Origin: DASUAS01 sp963756895
GTDB taxonomy: Bacteria > Actinomycetota > Acidimicrobiia > IMCC26256 > DASPTH01
NCBI GenBank assembly: GCA_963756895.1
Contig: CAVWPI010000014.1
Location: 70,974 to 134,973, forward strand
Direction: 5' to 3'
DNA length: 64,000 nucleotides
Under the pieces are notes generated by a model. It made no database searches and was not told the DNA's origin. It was given only the letters and a program-made list of their open reading frames with translations. The position numbers were made by a program, and so were the translations under genes. Positions 49,513 to 58,595 of the stretch are shown piece by piece (the stretch's first letter is position 1; each line of letters opens with the position of its first letter).

Positions 49513-51557
49513 GCACGCGCGATCTCCTCGACCTGATCTGGATCGTGCCGGCGCTGCCCCTGTTCGGCGCGGTGGTCCTGCTGTTGTTCGGCAGGCGCAT
49601 CGGCGAGCCCTTCGCCGGCTGGATCGCCACCGGTCTGGTGGGGCTGTCGTTCGTGGCCTCGCTGGTGATGTTCTTCGCCATGCTCGACCTCCCGCAGGAG
49701 GTCCGGGTGAACGTCGTCACCCTCTACACCTGGTTGCCGGCGGGAAGCCTGCACGTCGACATGGGCTTCTACGCCGACACGCTGTCGGTCACGTGGATCC
49801 TGCTGATCACCGGCGTCGGTTCGCTGATCCACCTGTACTCGATCGGGTACATGCACGGCGACGAGCGCTACAGCCGCTTCTTCGCGTACCTCAACCTCTT
49901 CGTCTTCTCGATGCTGATGCTCGTGCTCGGCTCGAGCTTCCTCGTGACCTTCCTCGGTTGGGAGGGCGTGGGGCTCTGCTCGTACCTGCTCGTCTCGTTC
50001 TGGTTCGAACGCAACGCCGCCGCGGTCGCGGGCAAGAAGGCCTTCGTCACCAACCGCGTCGGCGACGTCGGCTTCCTGCTCGCGATGTTCCTCATCTTCG
50101 CGTCGTACGGGTCGCTCAGCTACGCCTCGATGCCCGTCGGCGCGCACGCGATCTCGAGCGGCACCGCGACCGCGATCGCGCTGCTGCTCCTCCTCGCCGC
50201 AGTGGGCAAGAGCGCGCAGATCCCACTGCACCTCTGGTTGCCCGACGCCATGGAGGGCCCCACACCGGTGTCGGCGCTCATCCACGCCGCCACCATGGTC
50301 ACCGCGGGCGTGTTCCTGTTGTGCCGCGCCCATGCGTTCCTCGACGTGAGCAGCGACGCGATGACGGTCGTCGCCTGGGTCGGGGGCATCACCGCGCTCC
50401 TCGCGGGCACGGTGGCCATCCTGCAACCCGACATCAAACGGGTGCTCGCGTACTCCACCGTCAGCCAGCTCGGGTACATGTTCCTCGCCGTCGGCATCGG
50501 TGCGTACACCGCCGCGGTGTTCATGGTGCTGTGCCACACGTTCTACAAGGGCTGCCTCTTCCTCGGTGCCGGCTCGGTGATCCACGGCAACCACGACGTG
50601 CAGGACATGCGGGTGATGGGTCGGTTCCGCAAGTTCATGCCCTACACCGCGGCCGGCATGGTGGTCGCCTGGCTCGCCATCGCCGGCGTCCCGCCGCTGT
50701 CCGGCTTCTTCTCCAAGGACGAGATCATCAGCCAGGCCTTCCTACGCGACGACTACGGCCTGTGGGTGGTCGGCATCGTCGCCGCCGGCTTCACCGCGGT
50801 CTACATGACCCGGCTGATCTTCCTCACCTTCTACGGCAACGCGCGCTACGAGGCGCTCCCCGTCGTGTCGGGTGGCTCGGGGGAGACGGCCATCGACGAG
50901 GAGACCACCGACACGAACGCCGACGCGAATGCCGACAGCGATCCGTCGCCGACGGTGTCCTACGGCGATCCGGTGGCGATCCCCGTCGGTCATGCACCCC
51001 ACGAGTCACCACCGACGATGACGTTCCCGATCATGGTGCTCGCCGTGCTGGCGGCGATCGGTGGGATCATGAACCTGCCGTTCACCAGCATGGAGTGGCT
51101 CGACAAGTGGCTCGAGTCGTCGTTCGTCGGCGTGCCCGAGGTGCACCCCGACTCGTTCATCGGCGGACTGGGCCTGGAGCTGCTCACGTTCGCGATCGCG
51201 TTGGGCGGGATCATGCTCGCCTACGGGATCTACAAGAAGGGCCTCGCGCACGCCGACCGCGACCCGCTGAACGAGAAGCTCGGCGTGCTCGCGCCGGTTC
51301 TCGGCAACGCCTACTACTACGACGCGGGTGTGTCGCGACTGGTCGGTGGGCCGGGCCGGGCGCTGGCGGGGTGGCTCGACCGGGTGGTCGACAACCAGAT
51401 CATCGACGGTGCCGTCAACGGCGTCGGTTCGTTGTTCGCGCTCCTCGCACGCGGCATCCAGCAGTTGCAGGACGGACGCGTGCGCCGCTACGCGCTCGGC
51501 ATCACGGTCGGCACGGTGGGCGCGCTGCTCTACGTCGTGATCTGGCTGGGGCGGTAA
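49509..51557 (+). CDS. nuoL: NADH-quinone oxidoreductase subunit L
   Basis: 682-residue antiporter-like subunit with 14-16 helices. The GWEGVGLCSYLLVSFWFERN, KSAQIPLHLWLPDAMEGPTP and VSALIHAATMVTAGVFLL blocks are the proton-channel core. An acidic, low-complexity insertion (TTDTNADANADSDPSP) near residue 470 is not usual. The GTG overlaps the nuoK stop, and nuoM follows after 3 bases. Confidence 0.95.
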   Translation: MSTRDLLDLIWIVPALPLFGAVVLLLFGRRIGEPFAGWIATGLVGLSFVASLVMFFAMLDLPQEVRVNVVTLYTWLPAGSLHVDMGFYADTLSVTWILLITGVGSLIHLYSIGYMHGDERYSRFFAYLNLFVFSMLMLVLGSSFLVTFLGWEGVGLCSYLLVSFWFERNAAAVAGKKAFVTNRVGDVGFLLAMFLIFASYGSLSYASMPVGAHAISSGTATAIALLLLLAAVGKSAQIPLHLWLPDAMEGPTPVSALIHAATMVTAGVFLLCRAHAFLDVSSDAMTVVAWVGGITALLAGTVAILQPDIKRVLAYSTVSQLGYMFLAVGIGAYTAAVFMVLCHTFYKGCLFLGAGSVIHGNHDVQDMRVMGRFRKFMPYTAAGMVVAWLAIAGVPPLSGFFSKDEIISQAFLRDDYGLWVVGIVAAGFTAVYMTRLIFLTFYGNARYEALPVVSGGSGETAIDEETTDTNADANADSDPSPTVSYGDPVAIPVGHAPHESPPTMTFPIMVLAVLAAIGGIMNLPFTSMEWLDKWLESSFVGVPEVHPDSFIGGLGLELLTFAIALGGIMLAYGIYKKGLAHADRDPLNEKLGVLAPVLGNAYYYDAGVSRLVGGPGRALAGWLDRVVDNQIIDGAVNGVGSLFALLARGIQQLQDGRVRRYALGITVGTVGALLYVVIWLGR

Positions 51558-51560
51558 CCG

Positions 51561-53165
51561 GTGGACTTCCCGATCCTCTCCGTCATCCTGATCACGCCGT
51601 TCGTCGGCGCGGTGATCTGCCTGCTGCTCCCGGAGGGCCGCCCGGAACAGGTGAAGGCGGTCGGGTACGCCACCATGGCGGTCACGCTCGGCTTCGCCCT
51701 CTACATGCTGTGGAAGTTCGACGCGCAGACGGGGACGTTCCAGTTCGTCGAGAACCAGCGGTGGATCCCCGCCATCGGGGTGCGCTACATCGTCGGGGTC
51801 GACGGCATCAGCCTGTTCATGGTGGTCATCACCGCGGTGCTGTTCCCGATCGGCCTCCTGGCGTCCGAGAAGTACATCGAGCACCGCGTCAAGGCGTACA
51901 TCGCGTGGTTCCTGATGCTCGAGGGCGCGATCATGGGGATCTTCCTCTCCCTCGACCTCATCGCGTTCTTCATCTTCTGGGAGCTGCTGCTGGTCCCGAT
52001 GTACTTCCTCATCCAGGGATGGGGGAGCGGTCGCCGGGAGTTCGCGGCGATGAAGTTCTTCATCTACACCGCCGCCGGGTCGGCGTTCCTGCTCGCGTCG
52101 ACGCTGGTGCTCGCGTTCCTGCACCAACAGGACACCGGCGTGCTCACCTTCGACTACCGGGTGCTCGCGCAGTGGAACGGGCTCTCGGGCACGACCGAGC
52201 TGCTCCTGTTCCTCGGGTTCATGGCCGCGTTCGCGATCAAGGCGCCGTTGTTCCCGTTCCACACGTGGTTGCCGCTCGTCCACACCGAGGCGCCCACTGC
52301 GGGCTCGGTCGTGCTGGCCGGCGTGATCATCAAGATGGGCGCCTACGGATTCGTGCGGTTCTCGTTCGAGCTGTTCCCGCAGGCGTCGGTCGACATGGCG
52401 CCGATCATGATGATCCTCGCGGTGATCGGGATCATCTACGGCGCGATCGTCGCCGCGATGCAGACCGACCTCAAACGGATCATCGCCTATTCGTCGGTCG
52501 CGCACATGGGCTTCGTGGTGCTCGGCATCTTCTCGCTCTCCGTCATCGGCCTCGACGGCGCGGTCTTCACCATGGTGTCGCACCCCCTCACCACGGGCGC
52601 GCTGTTCCTCGTCATCGGCTTCCTCTACGAACGCCGTCATACGCGCGAGCTGTCGGCATATCGCGGCGTCTGGAAGACCACGCCGGTGCTCGGCGGGTTG
52701 TTCCTCACCGCGCTGTTCGCCGGTATCGGCCTGCCCGGCTTCTCGGGCTTCGTCGGCGAGTTCCTCTCGCTGCTGGGCGCGTTCGTCTGGGACCGGCCGT
52801 ACACGATCGTCGCCACGTTCGGTGTGATCCTCGCCGCGGTCTACGGGCTGTGGGCGTTCCAACGCGTGTTCACGGGTAAGCCGTCGGGTGAAAGCGCCAA
52901 GATGAAGGACGTCTCGCTCCGCGAGATCATCGTCGTGGTGCCCCTGCTCGGGCTCAGCCTGTTCCTCGGCCTCTACCCGAAGCCGGTGCTCGAGCGCGTC
53001 CAGCCCGCGGTGGAGCTGCGCGTGCGCAACCTCGAGCGCAAGAGCGACTACCGCCAGCCGGAGCCGCCGGCGATCGCCAAGGAGATCCAGGACATCGAGC
53101 AGAAGATCGAGGAGGGCACCGCCAGCGTCGGTGACGAAGAGAAGACGGCGGAGGAGAGCAAGTGA
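51561..53165 (+). CDS. nuoM: NADH-quinone oxidoreductase subunit M
   Basis: 534-residue antiporter-like subunit. It has FFIFWELLLVPMYFLIQGWG with the channel glutamate, IKAPLFPFHTWLPLVHTEAP and GIIYGAIVAAMQTDLKRIIA. A C-terminal helix with heptad character (EIQDIEQKIEEGTASVG) extends past the membrane. The stop overlaps the nuoN GTG. Confidence 0.95.
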   Translation: MDFPILSVILITPFVGAVICLLLPEGRPEQVKAVGYATMAVTLGFALYMLWKFDAQTGTFQFVENQRWIPAIGVRYIVGVDGISLFMVVITAVLFPIGLLASEKYIEHRVKAYIAWFLMLEGAIMGIFLSLDLIAFFIFWELLLVPMYFLIQGWGSGRREFAAMKFFIYTAAGSAFLLASTLVLAFLHQQDTGVLTFDYRVLAQWNGLSGTTELLLFLGFMAAFAIKAPLFPFHTWLPLVHTEAPTAGSVVLAGVIIKMGAYGFVRFSFELFPQASVDMAPIMMILAVIGIIYGAIVAAMQTDLKRIIAYSSVAHMGFVVLGIFSLSVIGLDGAVFTMVSHPLTTGALFLVIGFLYERRHTRELSAYRGVWKTTPVLGGLFLTALFAGIGLPGFSGFVGEFLSLLGAFVWDRPYTIVATFGVILAAVYGLWAFQRVFTGKPSGESAKMKDVSLREIIVVVPLLGLSLFLGLYPKPVLERVQPAVELRVRNLERKSDYRQPEPPAIAKEIQDIEQKIEEGTASVGDEEKTAEESK

Positions 53166-54685
53166 GCTTCGCCGCGGTGTCCCCGATCACGCCGCCGTCG
53201 GTCGACTGGCTGGCCATCGCCCCCGAGCTCGCGCTCGGTGGTGCCGCGGTACTCGTCGTGCTGGCGAAGGCGCTGCTGCGCCGCCGACCCGCCGTCACTC
53301 CCGTCACCTACGCCATCGCCGCCATCGGGGTCCTCACTGCCGGCGCCATGTTCTTCTGGCAGTGGCAGGAGGTGAAGGACAACCGTCCCATCGTCACGAT
53401 GAGCGAGATGGTGCGCGTCGACACGTTCGGCGTGTTCCTCGGCGTCGTGGTGCTCGCGGCGACGGCCATGTCGTTGCTCGTGGCGATCAGCTACCTGCGA
53501 CGCGAACAGCTCGAGGTCGCCGAGTACGTGTCGCTGATGCTGTTCTCGGCCACCGGCATGGTGGTGATGACCACCGCCAACGACCTCATCGTCGTGTTCC
53601 TGGCGCTGGAGATCCTCTCCATCCCGCTCTACGTGCTCGCGGCCTACCACCGGCGCCGCCTCACGTCACAGGAAGCGGGCATCAAGTACTTCGTGCTCGG
53701 CGCGTTCTCGTCGGCCATCTTCCTGTACGGCATCGCGCTCGTGTACGGCGCGACCGGCACCACGTCGCTCACCGGCATCGACACGTTCCTCCGCACCAAC
53801 ACCCTGTTCGAACCGGGCACGCTGCAAGCGGGCATCGTCCTCCTCCTGGTCGGGCTCGGGTTCAAGGTGGCGGCGGTGCCGTTCCACATGTGGACGCCCG
53901 ACGTGTACCAGGGCGCGCCCACGCCGGTCACCGCGTTCATGGCGTCGGCCACGAAGGTCGCCGCGTTCGCGGCGCTGCTGCGGATCTTCGACGGCGCGTT
54001 CCTCAACTACCGCGACCAGTGGCAACCGGTGGTGTGGGGGCTCACCGTGCTCACGCTCGCGGTCGGGAGCATCGGCGCGCTGCTGCAGGTCGATCTGAAG
54101 CGGCTGCTCGCGTACTCGTCGATCGCGCACGCCGGTTACCTGCTGATGGCACTGGAAACGGGCACGCCCAAGGGTCGTGAGGCCGCGCTCTTCTACCTGT
54201 TCGTCTACACGTTCATGGTGATGGGTTCGTTCGCGGTGGTCACCGTGCTGAGCACCCGGGGCGACGACGACCTTCCGATCGAGGGCCTGCGCGGCCTCGC
54301 GGCGCGGCGTCCGGTGATCGGCACCCTGCTCGTGCTGTTCATGCTGGCGCAGGCGGGCATCCCGCTGACCAGCGGCTTCGTGGCCAAAGTGGACGTGTTC
54401 TCCGCGGCCGCCAGCGCGGGCGACAACATCCTCGTCGTCGTGGGCGCGGTCGCCACCGTGGTGGCCTCGTTCGCCTACCTGCGGGTCGCGCTCGCGGTGG
54501 CCGCCACACCTGGTGACGGTGAGGTCACCGAGCGGGTGCGCAACCGCCGCGTCGACGCCGGCACGTGGGTCGTGCTCGCAGTGTGCGCGGGCGTCACCGT
54601 CGTGCTCGGCATCGTGCCCGCCCCGTTCGTCCACTGGGCCCAGGACGCCACGCTGCTGACGCACGTCATCACCTGGATCAGCTAG
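53162..54685 (+). CDS. nuoN: NADH-quinone oxidoreductase subunit N
   Basis: 507-residue antiporter-like subunit closing the 14-gene operon. Signatures are VVFLALEILSIPLYVLAAYH, FKVAAVPFHMWTPDVYQGAP and LKRLLAYSSIAHAGYLLMAL. A GTG start overlaps nuoM, and a hairpin follows directly. All 14 subunits are present in the standard order A-N. Confidence 0.95.
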   Translation: MSFAAVSPITPPSVDWLAIAPELALGGAAVLVVLAKALLRRRPAVTPVTYAIAAIGVLTAGAMFFWQWQEVKDNRPIVTMSEMVRVDTFGVFLGVVVLAATAMSLLVAISYLRREQLEVAEYVSLMLFSATGMVVMTTANDLIVVFLALEILSIPLYVLAAYHRRRLTSQEAGIKYFVLGAFSSAIFLYGIALVYGATGTTSLTGIDTFLRTNTLFEPGTLQAGIVLLLVGLGFKVAAVPFHMWTPDVYQGAPTPVTAFMASATKVAAFAALLRIFDGAFLNYRDQWQPVVWGLTVLTLAVGSIGALLQVDLKRLLAYSSIAHAGYLLMALETGTPKGREAALFYLFVYTFMVMGSFAVVTVLSTRGDDDLPIEGLRGLAARRPVIGTLLVLFMLAQAGIPLTSGFVAKVDVFSAAASAGDNILVVVGAVATVVASFAYLRVALAVAATPGDGEVTERVRNRRVDAGTWVVLAVCAGVTVVLGIVPAPFVHWAQDATLLTHVITWIS

Positions 54686-54733
54686 TTCATTGCCCCGTGG
54701 TGACCGCACCGCGAGCGTGACGGTGCAATGAAC
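54685..54733. terminator. terminator hairpin after nuoN
   Basis: GTTCATTGC (54685-54693) pairs perfectly with GCAATGAAC (54725-54733), and CCGT/ACGG extends the inner stem. It lies between the nuoN stop and the convergent patatin stop (54738), so it can end both transcripts. Confidence 0.6.
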
Positions 54734-54737
54734 CGAC

Positions 54738-55670
54738 TCAGCTGGCGTCGCGGCGCCAGAAGGGGCGGCGGAGCTGGCGGCGGCGTCGGCGCGCGGCGTC
54801 GGCGTCGTCGAGGGCCTGGTTGGAGAGCGCGTACGCCGATGCGATGAGCGCCTCACCGCCGGAGAAGTCGAACAGCTCGCGCTCGTCGACCGGCGCGGGC
54901 AGCTGCACGAGCTCGACGGTCTCGGGCACGCTGCGCACCTCGAGCTCGAATCGCTGCTTGCGGCTGATGGCGAAGGCCCGCACCGCGACGTCGATCGGGG
55001 ACCGCAACGGTCGCTCGAGGAGGTCGCCCGCCACGTTCATCACGTAGATCCGGTCGACCGCGGTGGACAGGGCGTGCCACAGCGGCACGGTGTCGACGAC
55101 GGCGCCGTCGACCAGGGTGCGGCCGTCGTGGCGGATGGGTGGGTAGATGCCCGGGAGGGCGGCGCTGGCCAGGAGGGCCGGCTGCAGGGGGCCCGCGGCG
55201 AACACCACCTCCTCACCGGTGTCGAGGTCGGCCGCCACGACCCGCAGCGGGATGACGAGTTCCGCGAAGGTCTCGGGGGTGTCACCCCGGGAGAAGATGT
55301 CCCGGAGGCCCTGGTTCGAGAAGAGGTGGTCGTCGCGGGTGAGGAGGTTCCATGCCCGTGAGAGCCGACCGCCCGGGAACACCTCGTCGCCCCGCAGCGC
55401 GGACCACGTCGCCTCGAGTCGCTCGACTCCACGGAGGCTCGGCGCGGCCGCGATGGTGGCGCCGTTGAACGCTCCCGCGGAGCACCCGACGATGACGTCG
55501 GGAACGACGTCGCGCTCCAGGAGGGCGCGCAGCATGCCCACCTGCGCGACCGACTGGTTGCCGCCTCCCGAGAGCACGAACGCGGTGCGGGTCGGGCGTC
55601 CGAGACGCTGACGGAGCTGGCCGATCGGGGCCGGTACGGGGCGGTCGGATTCCCTTGCCATTCGGTCCAT
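54738..55670 (-). CDS. patatin-like phospholipase (RssA-type)
   Basis: 310 residues. The N-terminus has RTAFVLSGGGNQSVAQVGML, the oxyanion glycines of patatins, followed by the nucleophile motif VGCSAGAFNG and the catalytic dyad Asp in LVDGAVVDTVPL. No signal peptide or membrane helix is visible, so a cytoplasmic or peripheral lipid acylhydrolase is likely. It is the only minus-strand gene between the two complex I operons; a link to them is unproven. Confidence 0.87.
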   Translation of the reverse strand: MDRMARESDRPVPAPIGQLRQRLGRPTRTAFVLSGGGNQSVAQVGMLRALLERDVVPDVIVGCSAGAFNGATIAAAPSLRGVERLEATWSALRGDEVFPGGRLSRAWNLLTRDDHLFSNQGLRDIFSRGDTPETFAELVIPLRVVAADLDTGEEVVFAAGPLQPALLASAALPGIYPPIRHDGRTLVDGAVVDTVPLWHALSTAVDRIYVMNVAGDLLERPLRSPIDVAVRAFAISRKQRFELEVRSVPETVELVQLPAPVDERELFDFSGGEALIASAYALSNQALDDADAARRRRRQLRRPFWRRDAS

Positions 55671-55700
55671 TCTCGGTCGTGTCGATCGCTGAGTCGCGGT

Positions 55701-55731
55701 TTGCCGACGGCGGAAAAGCCAGAGCTATGCT
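55701..55731 (+). promoter_or_regulatory. probable promoter of the second complex I operon
   Basis: TTGCCG (55701-55706) and TATGCT (55726-55731) resemble a sigma-70 -35 and -10 pair with a 19-bp spacer, ahead of the GTG at 55795. The intergenic region 55671-55794 contains no ORF. Confidence 0.35.
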
Positions 55732-55794
55732 GCGCCCGAAATCCAACCCCCCACACCGACGCCTCATTCCAGCGAGGGGGCGGGAGGCCCACGC

Positions 55795-56169
55795 GTGAGC
55801 GAGTTCTATCGGAATTATCTCGCGGTGGCGGTGTTCATCGGAGCCGCCCTGCTGATGGTCGGCGCCATGCTCGGGGTCGGACGTCTCCTCCGTCCGAACC
55901 GGCCGGACGCAGCGAAGCTGATGCCCTACGAGGCGGGCTCCGATCCGGTCCTCGGCTTCGGCCAGTCGAACGTGCGCTACTACGTGTACGCACTCCTCTT
56001 CGTGATGTTCGACGTCGAAGCGGTGTTCATCTTCCCGTGGGCGGTCAAGCTCGACAACGGCCCCGACCCGCTCGGTGTGTTCGGCCTGATCGAGATGGCC
56101 GCCTTCATCGTGATCCTCACCCTCGGACTGGTCTACGCCTGGCGCAAGGGGGTGCTCCGGTGGGCCTAG
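55795..56169 (+). CDS. complex I subunit A, second operon
   Basis: 124 residues with three helices; MPYEAGSDPVLGFGQSNVRY replaces the Cys-loop text of the first copy (C to A in YEAG). FVMFDVEAVFIFPWAVK is the conserved helix. GTG start. It begins the operon whose subunits form a membrane arm and the quinone/iron-sulfur connector without the NADH module. It overlaps the next gene by 10 bases. Confidence 0.92.
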   Translation: MSEFYRNYLAVAVFIGAALLMVGAMLGVGRLLRPNRPDAAKLMPYEAGSDPVLGFGQSNVRYYVYALLFVMFDVEAVFIFPWAVKLDNGPDPLGVFGLIEMAAFIVILTLGLVYAWRKGVLRWA

Positions 56170-56687
56170 TCGAGAAGGGCACCCTGTCGAAGCCCGCGCT
56201 CAAGCCCCTCACCTGGCTGCTCAACTACAGCCGCAAGTACTCCTTGTGGATGTTCCAGTGGGGCCTGGCGTGCTGCGCGATCGAGATGGGCGCGGCGCTC
56301 GCGAGCCCGCGCTACGACGTCATGCGGCTCGGGGTCATCCCGTTCCCCGCCAGCCCGCGCCAGGCCGACCTCATCTGCGTGTCCGGCACCGTCACCGACA
56401 AGATGGCCCCCGCGGTCCGGCGCCTCTACGACCAGATGCCCGACCCCAAGTACGTGATCTCGATGGGCTCGTGCGCCAACTGCGGCGGTCCGTACTGGGA
56501 CTCCTACTCGGTCACCAAGGGCATCGACCAGATCGTGCCCGTCGACGTGTACATCCCCGGCTGCCCGCCGCGGCCCGAGGCGCTCATCCAGGGCATCGTG
56601 CTGCTGCAGGAGCGCATCCAGAACGAGGGCATCGGCAACCACGAGCTCGAGCAGCGGTGGCGCGGGGAGCCGATCGTCGTTGACTGA
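56160..56687 (+). CDS. complex I subunit B, second operon
   Basis: 175 residues (GTG 56160). It has all N2-cluster cysteines: GLACCAIEMGAALA, GSCANCGGPYWDSYS and YIPGCPPRPEALIQG. The second-motif text CANCGG differs from the CASSGG of the first copy. It is clearly a paralog, not a recent duplicate. Downstream gene starts inside its end. Confidence 0.94.
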   Translation: MGLVEKGTLSKPALKPLTWLLNYSRKYSLWMFQWGLACCAIEMGAALASPRYDVMRLGVIPFPASPRQADLICVSGTVTDKMAPAVRRLYDQMPDPKYVISMGSCANCGGPYWDSYSVTKGIDQIVPVDVYIPGCPPRPEALIQGIVLLQERIQNEGIGNHELEQRWRGEPIVVD

Positions 56688-57414
56688 CGTGAGCGGCACC
56701 AGCCCGCCCGAGGCCACGCCGGAAGCGGCGGTCGAAGCGGAACCGACCGAAGAGGTCGCGCCCGATCCGCACACGCTCGACGCGCCGCACCAGGAGCTCG
56801 TGGCGCGGCTCGAGAACGAGCTGGGCGAGGCGGTGATCGACCGCGCCGACGTGTTCGGCATGCCCGTCGTGCGCGTCCGCCGCATCGACTGGCGCGCCAC
56901 CGCGGAAGCCGCCAAGGGCTCGCTGGAGTGCGACTACCTCTCCTTCATCGCGGGCATCGACTGGATGCCGGCGCCGAAGGAGGGCGGCGACGACGGCGGC
57001 AGCGACACGTCGGCACCGGTGCAGCCGACGGAGACCACCTACGGCGCGGCCGGTTCCGAAGGTCGCTTCCAGGTGTTCGCGCGGGTGCAGTCCACCACGC
57101 GCCACTGGGGCTTCACCGTGAAGGCCGACGTCGACGACGAGTCGCTGCTCGTGCAGTCGTGGGTCCCCGTGTACCCGGGCGCCGACTGGCACGAGCGCGA
57201 GTGCTGGGAGATGTACGGCTTCGTGTTCGACGGTCACCCCGCGCTGCGTCACCTCTACCTCCCGTCGGAGTTCGAGGGTCACCCGCTGCGCAAGGACTAC
57301 CCGCTGTTGTCGCGGGTCGTGAAGCCGTGGCCGGGCCTGGTCGACGTCGAGCCCATGCCCGGCGACGGCGACGGCGACGACGCGGCACCGGCGACCGAGG
57401 AGGCGAGCGCGTGA
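56680..57414 (+). CDS. complex I subunit C, second operon
   Basis: 244 residues; the start is TTG 56680 or GTG 56689. The N-terminus is acidic and Thr/Ala-rich, and an insertion with GGDDGGSDTSAP lies mid-chain. The conserved part is TRHWGFTVKADVDDESLLVQ, then GADWHERECWEMYGFVFDGH and GHPLRKDYPL. GTG of the D gene overlaps its TGA. Longer than its paralog at 40164. Confidence 0.9.
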   Translation: MTDVSGTSPPEATPEAAVEAEPTEEVAPDPHTLDAPHQELVARLENELGEAVIDRADVFGMPVVRVRRIDWRATAEAAKGSLECDYLSFIAGIDWMPAPKEGGDDGGSDTSAPVQPTETTYGAAGSEGRFQVFARVQSTTRHWGFTVKADVDDESLLVQSWVPVYPGADWHERECWEMYGFVFDGHPALRHLYLPSEFEGHPLRKDYPLLSRVVKPWPGLVDVEPMPGDGDGDDAAPATEEASA

Positions 57415-58595
57415 GCACCACCAATCCGCCGCTCCCCGAGTTCGACATCGATCCGCGCGCGTTCCGGCACCTGGCCGACGCCCAGGTGGGCGTGGAGCTC
57501 GACACCGGCGACATGATCCTCAACCTCGGTCCGCAGCACCCGGCCACGCACGGGACGCTGCGACTGGTCGTGCGCCTCGACGGCGAGCGCGTGGTGTCGG
57601 CCGACCCCGTCATCGGCTACATGCACCGCGGCTACGAGAAGCTCACCGAGTTCCGCACGTATCCGCAGATCACCACGCTGGTCAACCGCATCGACTGGCT
57701 GTCGAGCTTCGCCAACGAAGTGCCCTTCATCGACGCCGCCGAGCAGCTCATGGGCATCGAGGCCCCGCCGCGCGCGCAGTACATCCGCACCATCCTCACC
57801 GAGCTCAGCCGTATCGCCACCTTCGTGTTGTTCCTCGGCGAGATGGGTCTGCAGGTCGGCGCGCTCACGCCCGCGTTCTACGGCTTCCGCGACCGCGAGC
57901 ACGTGCTCAACCTCATCGAGGGCGCGACCGGCGGCCGCTTCCACCCCAACTTCAACCGCATCGGCGGCGTCAAGGACGACCTGCCGTGGGGCTGGATCAA
58001 CGAGACCCGCCGGGTGATGAAGCTGATCTTCGACGCGTGCGACGTGTTCGAGGACCTCGTCGCCGGCAACGAGATCTTCGAGGCGCGCACCCGCTCGATC
58101 GGGATCATCCCGCCCGAGCTCGGCGCCGCGTACGGAGTGTCGGGATCGAACCTCCGCACGTCGGGTGTCGACTGGGACCTCCGGCGCGACGGCAAGCCCT
58201 ACCTCGTGTACCCCGACCTCGACTTCAAGGTCTGGACGCACCCCGACGGCGACTCGTTCGCGCGCTACTGGGTGCGCCTGCAGGAGACCCGCGAGTCGTG
58301 CCGCATGGTCCTGCAGATGCTCGACCAGATGCCGGCGGGGCCGATCATGGCCAAGGTGCCGCGCATCATCAAGGTGCCCGAGGGCGAGGCCTGGACCGAG
58401 ACCGAGAACCCGCTCGGCCAGATGGGCTACTACGTGGTCTCGAAGGGCGCGACCGGCCCCTTCCGGGTGAAGATCCGGTCGGCGTCGTTCAGCAACGTGT
58501 CGATCCTGCCGTGGCTGCTCCGCGGTGTGTTCGTGCCCGACGTGATCACGATCCTGGCGTCGCTCTACTTCATCCTCGGGGACATCGACCGGTGA
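57411..58595 (+). CDS. complex I subunit D, second operon
   Basis: 394 residues. MILNLGPQHPATHGTLRLV, GYMHRGYEKLTEFRTYPQIT and GGRFHPNFNRIGGVKDDLPW are the quinone-site blocks; ESCRMVLQMLDQMPAGPI is the C-terminal helix. Directly followed by an H gene overlapping its stop, so no E, F or G gene fits between. This is the key evidence for a module-free operon. Confidence 0.95.
   Translation: MSTTNPPLPEFDIDPRAFRHLADAQVGVELDTGDMILNLGPQHPATHGTLRLVVRLDGERVVSADPVIGYMHRGYEKLTEFRTYPQITTLVNRIDWLSSFANEVPFIDAAEQLMGIEAPPRAQYIRTILTELSRIATFVLFLGEMGLQVGALTPAFYGFRDREHVLNLIEGATGGRFHPNFNRIGGVKDDLPWGWINETRRVMKLIFDACDVFEDLVAGNEIFEARTRSIGIIPPELGAAYGVSGSNLRTSGVDWDLRRDGKPYLVYPDLDFKVWTHPDGDSFARYWVRLQETRESCRMVLQMLDQMPAGPIMAKVPRIIKVPEGEAWTETENPLGQMGYYVVSKGATGPFRVKIRSASFSNVSILPWLLRGVFVPDVITILASLYFILGDIDR

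Noticed and set aside
51006..52862. A 618-codon minus-strand frame opposite nuoL and nuoM
   Set aside because: It is a shadow of the third-position GC of two complete complex I genes.
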